This document shows positions 60,135 through 64,000 of a DNA stretch of 64,000 bases, piece after piece. The stretch lies in contig OY730198.1 in assembly GCA_963422505.1 (NCBI GenBank), forward strand, positions 91,185,748 to 91,249,747, written 5' to 3'. Each line of letters begins with the position of its first letter. Position 1 is the stretch's first letter. The stretch is from Pseudognaphalium luteoalbum. Its lineage: Eukaryota; Streptophyta; Magnoliopsida; Asterales; Asteraceae. The translations under genes were made by a program, and so were the position numbers. A model generated the notes under the pieces. That model was not told the DNA's origin. It did not search any database and worked only from the letters and a program-made list of their open reading frames with translations.

Positions 60135-61659
60135 CTAAATGAAGGAGTTTGGGCAGAGTAGATGTAGAAGTTTTTGACGTCTTGATTTTTTTCCTGTATC
60201 CTGTATACAAAACAAACAGTTAAAGATCTACGAATTTGTGAATCAATTCTTACTACATACTTTTCATCTTGTGTGTTTCGAATCAATTTAGCTTTTTATA
60301 TTTTGTAATCCGAATAAAGTTTCAACTTTGGCCCATTTTACGGTATGTAATCAGCATATGGATCGAGTTTTCTATGATTATCAACCTTTTCAAACATTTG
60401 ATTGGAGGTTTAATCATATAATTACTAAGTTAACACGCATTAAGTGATCTATTCTTATTGTTCGTACAGGAGTTCCATTCTAAGTATTTTTATATAAAAA
60501 CACTGGAGTTTATTACACATAATGAAAATTTGATGAAATTGTGTTATAGTCTGTTAAGTTAAACCAAATTAACAATTAAGTACCTGCAGTATATTTTCCA
60601 TGAAAGCAGTTGTTTAATACATACGTATCACTACAATTTGTGGTATTTCATGTCTGTTGGTTCATTATTTAAGTTTTTAACGAACGCACGTATAAAAGCA
60701 TTTATGCATGAAACAAACTTTAGAAAGTATCTAAAGGAATGAAAACTTACTTGAAACTCCAATGACTTCTCAAGTTGTGCTAAAATTTCTTTCATTGTTG
60801 GCCGTTTTTCCCTATCATCATCTAAGCACTTGTAGACAATATCTATGAATGTAGTCAATGATTCTGAAACGATTTCTTTCTCTATAGCTTTAAACACCAC
60901 CTTATCTCGTTTTCCATTTTCAAAGTTGTATTTAATGAAACCAAGTAGAGATAGAGTCTTATCTTTGGGGATTGTATACATTGCTCTACCACACAAGATC
61001 TCAAATAAAGCCACACCAAATGAATAAACATCAGATTCTACGGTTAAAATACCTGATTTTAGGTACATTGGGTCCACGTAGTCCATTGTGCCGCAAGGAT
61101 GATCGATGGTAAAATTTGTTACCTTACTTATTGGACTTATCAGAGAAAGTCCAAAATCACCAATTTTTGCCTTCCAATCATCAAATACTAGAATGTTAGC
61201 AGTTTTGATGTCTCTATGTATAACCACCTCTTGTCCTTGAATACCCCCATGAAGGAAACTCAGACCCGTCGCAACATCAATGCATATTTTAAGTCGGTCT
61301 CTCCATGTAAGACTGGTCTTATTCAAATGCATATCAAGACTCCCTTCCGATGCATGCTCATAGACAATGAGTTTCTCATCGGTTTCATCACTATAGCCAA
61401 TAAGACCTATGACATTCTCATGATTATACTCGTGAAGAATATGTAGCTCATTGTAATATTGTTTCTCCCCTTGACCTTTACTTTTATCCAACTTCTTTAC
61501 AACAATGGTCGAATGTCCATTAACCTTTTTGTGTTTAAGTTTTCCTTTGTAAACTAGCCCGAAACCGCCTCCTCCAATACGATTTGCAGGATTGAAATTT
61601 TTTGTGGCCAATTTTATGTCATCAAATGACATTCTCAAGGGGTCCTTGTGGTTTTCCTG
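60135..61659 (-). CDS. Receptor-like/cytoplasmic Ser/Thr kinase, catalytically complete (5' exon not seen)
   Basis: The kinase exon runs from an acceptor (TTTCACAG|GAAAACC) at 61659 to a donor (TTTCAA|GTAAGT) at 60751. A last exon at 60200-60135 reads DTGKKSRRQKLLHLLCPNSF and stops; the phase-0 join is clean. The domain is complete: glycine loop IGGGGFGLVYKG, beta-3 lysine VVKKLD, catalytic HRDIKTANIL, DFG as IGDFGLS, subdomain VIII GTMDYVDPMY, and DVYSFGVALFEILCG. It should phosphorylate Ser/Thr on protein substrates at or near the plasma membrane. No ectodomain or transmembrane segment is seen, as in cytoplasmic receptor-like kinases related to the FERONIA-type group. The in-frame codon further upstream is GTG, so the start is either the ATG at 61632 or in an unseen first exon. 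The tail is strongly basic. Same family as the two pseudokinases in this window. Confidence 0.85.
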
Positions 61660-61679
61660 TGAAACAAGATGCACTGGAT

Positions 61680-62424
61680 GAGAACTTTCACTATGAATAT
61701 TCTATTAGTGTATATTAATAAAATTTATAACTTTTGAAACACATCGAAAGTCGATAATATTGCAACTTTAACACGCATCAATTGTGACATCTACCCAATC
61801 TATTATCAATATATAATCCACTCTTGTCTACGCCCCACCTTTAAGGGGAACCTCTTCAATGGAAGAAGTGAAGAACCCGTGTGAGTTGAAATAATGTTCA
61901 TTAACGAATTGAAAAACAAACAAACTATATTTAACATGATTACATTTATATAATCTTAAAAGAAGATTTAATTTAGCAAGAGTGTGTTCCTGAGTGACGT
62001 GTAATTAGCCGTGCAACTAAACTGTACATGTGTTATACTGGAGGAATGTTCAAATGAAAAACAATTAAAAGTAGACAATTTGTGAGAACTACTAGTTTAC
62101 GTATTTGTTTACATGAGATTAACTTCATTCATATGTGTATAATGATGTGTATTTATTTGATAAAGAAAAAAGTCAATAAAAATCCTAAAATTATATGGAA
62201 AACACACAAAAAAAAATTATATGTTCACATTTAAACTATAATGTGAACAAACCACTAAAATTGTGTTTTAAGATGTAATTTTAAGATTTTGTTTTTCCTT
62301 TTTCTTTCTTTCTCAATCTATCCTAAATAATGTTCACATATGATTGAATCACATGTGAACAAGCACAAGTCTCTACTTTTAGTTGGCTCTCGTTTGAACC
62401 TCCTTTTATATATATATATATATA
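61680..62424. other. 5' flank of the kinase gene; no other gene seen
   Basis: AT-rich. Near 62215-62370 inverted GTTCACAT/ATGTGAAC words recur, the same palindromic style as in the 27-28 kb foldback loop. Confidence 0.5.
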
Positions 62425-62785
62425 AGGTAAGGTTCCAATGAGAATACTTCAAAAATAAGAACGGTAAGAACACTTCATAAATGCACAATTAGCGAACAAA
62501 ATCATTAGATTCACACTCATACATCTCAAATATGTGTATAAATATTGATTAGAATAGATTTGAACTTTCAAAAATACACAAAAATCAAAAAAACGATTGA
62601 TACACAATTATAAAGATAATCATGCAGTAATCGTTTTTTTATTTTGTGCATTTTTAGAAGTGTGCATTTGTTTTTCTTTGCGTATTTGAGATGTATGACT
62701 GTGAATCTAATGATTTTTGTAGGCTAGTTGTGCATTTATAAGGTGTTCTCACTATTCTTATTTTTGAAGTGTTCTCATTTGATCC

Positions 62786-62790
<5 letters not shown>
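62425..62790. mobile_element. Foldback element (about 365 bp)
   Basis: Left and right arms (about 62425-62555 and 62655-62788) are inverted copies. Shared words are AATGAGAA(T/C)ACTTCAAAAATAAGAA, TATAAATGCACAA(T/C)TAGC and CATTAGATTCACA(C/G)TCATACATCTC. The start GGTAAGGTTCCAATGAG resembles the ends of the 28255-29006 element. AT microsatellites on both sides hide the target duplication. Confidence 0.7.

Positions 62791-62831
<41 letters not shown>
62791..62831. repeat. (AT)n microsatellite
   Basis: Simple AT run next to the foldback element. Confidence 0.9.
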
Positions 62832-62833
<2 letters not shown>

Positions 62834-63455
62834 CGATCGGATGAGAACCAATAGATTACTCCAATTTAGTGGCTTAAAGTACGTACACTTCCAACACACA
62901 CCTCTTTCTTATAATTTGGAGCCCTAAAAATTGTCCACGCCCAATTTATTTAGGTTGCTCTCTGTTTCTGATCTTAACACTAGCGATAATAAAATTGTCA
63001 GCCATGGAAGTTATAAATAACGGCATCGAACCGAACACTAACGTCAATTTGTATACTCCATATCTTGATGATGCAAGTCAAAGGCTTTATTTTATATTAA
63101 GAATAAGCAATTTCATAAAGGAACAAAAATACAGTAAATCAAAGAACTTCATGTGATCGTTCTATCTGATGATTAAATTGATTGAATGTGTTCAAACATG
63201 ATTGGTACTTTTGTAGGCTACAACGTACGTCATTTGTTATTTTATTTTTTCTTATTGAATTAAGTTATCATTGTGTTAATAGAATCAATTACCTATAGTT
63301 TCCTCTTATTTTTATCAATATCTATCAAGGAAGATGAAGTTATGCATCTGATTTGTTCTTGTTAAGATGGATGCATCTATAAAAGTTAGAAGGTATGTCT
63401 AATTTGCAGTCAAAATCACTTCAAGGATGATAGAAAACTGAATTGAATGATAAAA
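62832..63455. other. No supported gene
   Basis: AT-rich sequence without coding or repeat boundaries that I can see. Confidence 0.5.
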
Positions 63456-63657
63456 GGGGGTGTTTGGCATGACTTATATAAGTATTTATCTACTTGCTTG
63501 CTTATTTTGACAGCAGATAAGCAGATCCAAACACCTCTTTGAAAACTGCTTATCTGCTTATTTACTAAGGAATAAACACTTAAAAATAAGTAAAGGGTTA
63601 CATACTTATTTTTTAAACATATAAGTACTTATAAATAAGCAAATCCAAACACTCCCT
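63456..63657. mobile_element. MITE with GGG(G/A)GTGTTTGG ends (about 200 bp)
   Basis: The ends GGGGGTGTTTGG and, inverted, GGGAGTGTTTGG enclose palindromic AT-rich sequence (CTTATATAAGTA ... TACTTATAAATAAG). Such ends are typical of Tourist-like (Harbinger) MITEs, though the 3-bp target duplication is not clear. Confidence 0.6.
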
Positions 63658-63771
63658 AAATAGTTTGGTTAAACTTAGTTTGGTTGAGATTTAACGGATG
63701 CATCTATATGCATCTCTTAATGCATCTAGGCATCTGTTAATGCATCTAGTTCTGCAATTATATATTTTATA

Positions 63772-63799
63772 CTAGTTTTTATGTCCGTGCGATGCACGG
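63772..63799 (-). mobile_element. Helitron 3' end with a perfect 6-bp stem
   Basis: Minus strand: CCGTGC-ATC-GCACGG, then ACATAAAAACTAG and a host T. The body runs right, out of the window. Confidence 0.75.
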
Positions 63800-64000
63800 C
63801 TAATAATTATAGGAAGATGAAAAAGATTGGGGATACGTACTTATATAATCAAGTATACATAAATAACTAAACTAAGTACCTATGTATTGTTATATTACAG
63901 TTTAGAAGGAATGTAGACCTTAACACTATACAAACAACATGATGTCTGGTTCATCGAAATGATTCTACAAATTAATAATGAGTGATAATGATAAATACCT

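Noticed and set aside
1..64000. CRISPR arrays, bacterial operons, riboswitches
   Set aside because: The sequence is plant nuclear DNA. The tandem repeats seen lack spacer structure and no prokaryotic gene was found.

Overview
This is an AT-rich, repeat-dense piece of a flowering-plant nuclear genome. Genes have introns, there are plant LTR retrotransposons, MULE, hAT and PIF/Harbinger elements and Helitrons, and the protein families are plant ones (a CYP716-type P450, receptor-like kinases, gamma-tubulin complex component 4). The style of the kinases and repeats suggests a eudicot, perhaps Asteraceae, but that is an impression and not a proof.

Genes that look intact or nearly so: three related minus-strand cytoplasmic/receptor-like kinases at 1.8-2.8, 13.1-15.6 and 60.1-61.7 kb; a four-exon CYP716-type cytochrome P450 at 23.3-25.7 kb with a duplicated 17-residue C-terminus; and a two-exon gene at 58.1-58.5 kb for a 72-residue secreted, proline-rich peptide precursor of no family I recognise. 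The first two kinases have lost catalytic residues (HRD and DFG motifs both changed) while keeping long open frames. The third is canonical.

Gene fragments: a G-type lectin S-receptor kinase 3' end (30.4-31.0 kb) behind unassigned, possibly Helitron-derived exons (31.0-36.5 kb); a small membrane-protein gene with one in-frame stop (38.3-40.0 kb); a gamma-tubulin complex component 4 pseudogene (40.2-41.3 kb); a Raf-like kinase fragment, an EF-1-alpha exon and several unassigned exon-like pieces (51-56.5 kb).

Mobile elements: a nearly full-length Ty1/copia element (43.2-49.8 kb, TTAAG target duplication) holding a nested solo LTR; a Harbinger element (31.9-36.2 kb, TTA duplication) holding a 2.2 kb solo LTR (CTCCA duplication); a 780-bp solo LTR (4.5-5.3 kb, GTTTC duplication); two MULE-like foldback elements beside or inside the second kinase gene; a hAT-like element (16.3-17.3 kb); further foldbacks at 27.1-28.2, 28.3-29.0 and 62.4-62.8 kb; and six clear plus one weak Helitron-type 3' termini (hairpin then CTAG or CTAA before T). 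The captured-looking gene fragments lie upstream of, and in the same orientation as, three of these termini. The best overall reading is a gene-poor region where Helitrons have carried gene fragments and later elements have inserted into them.
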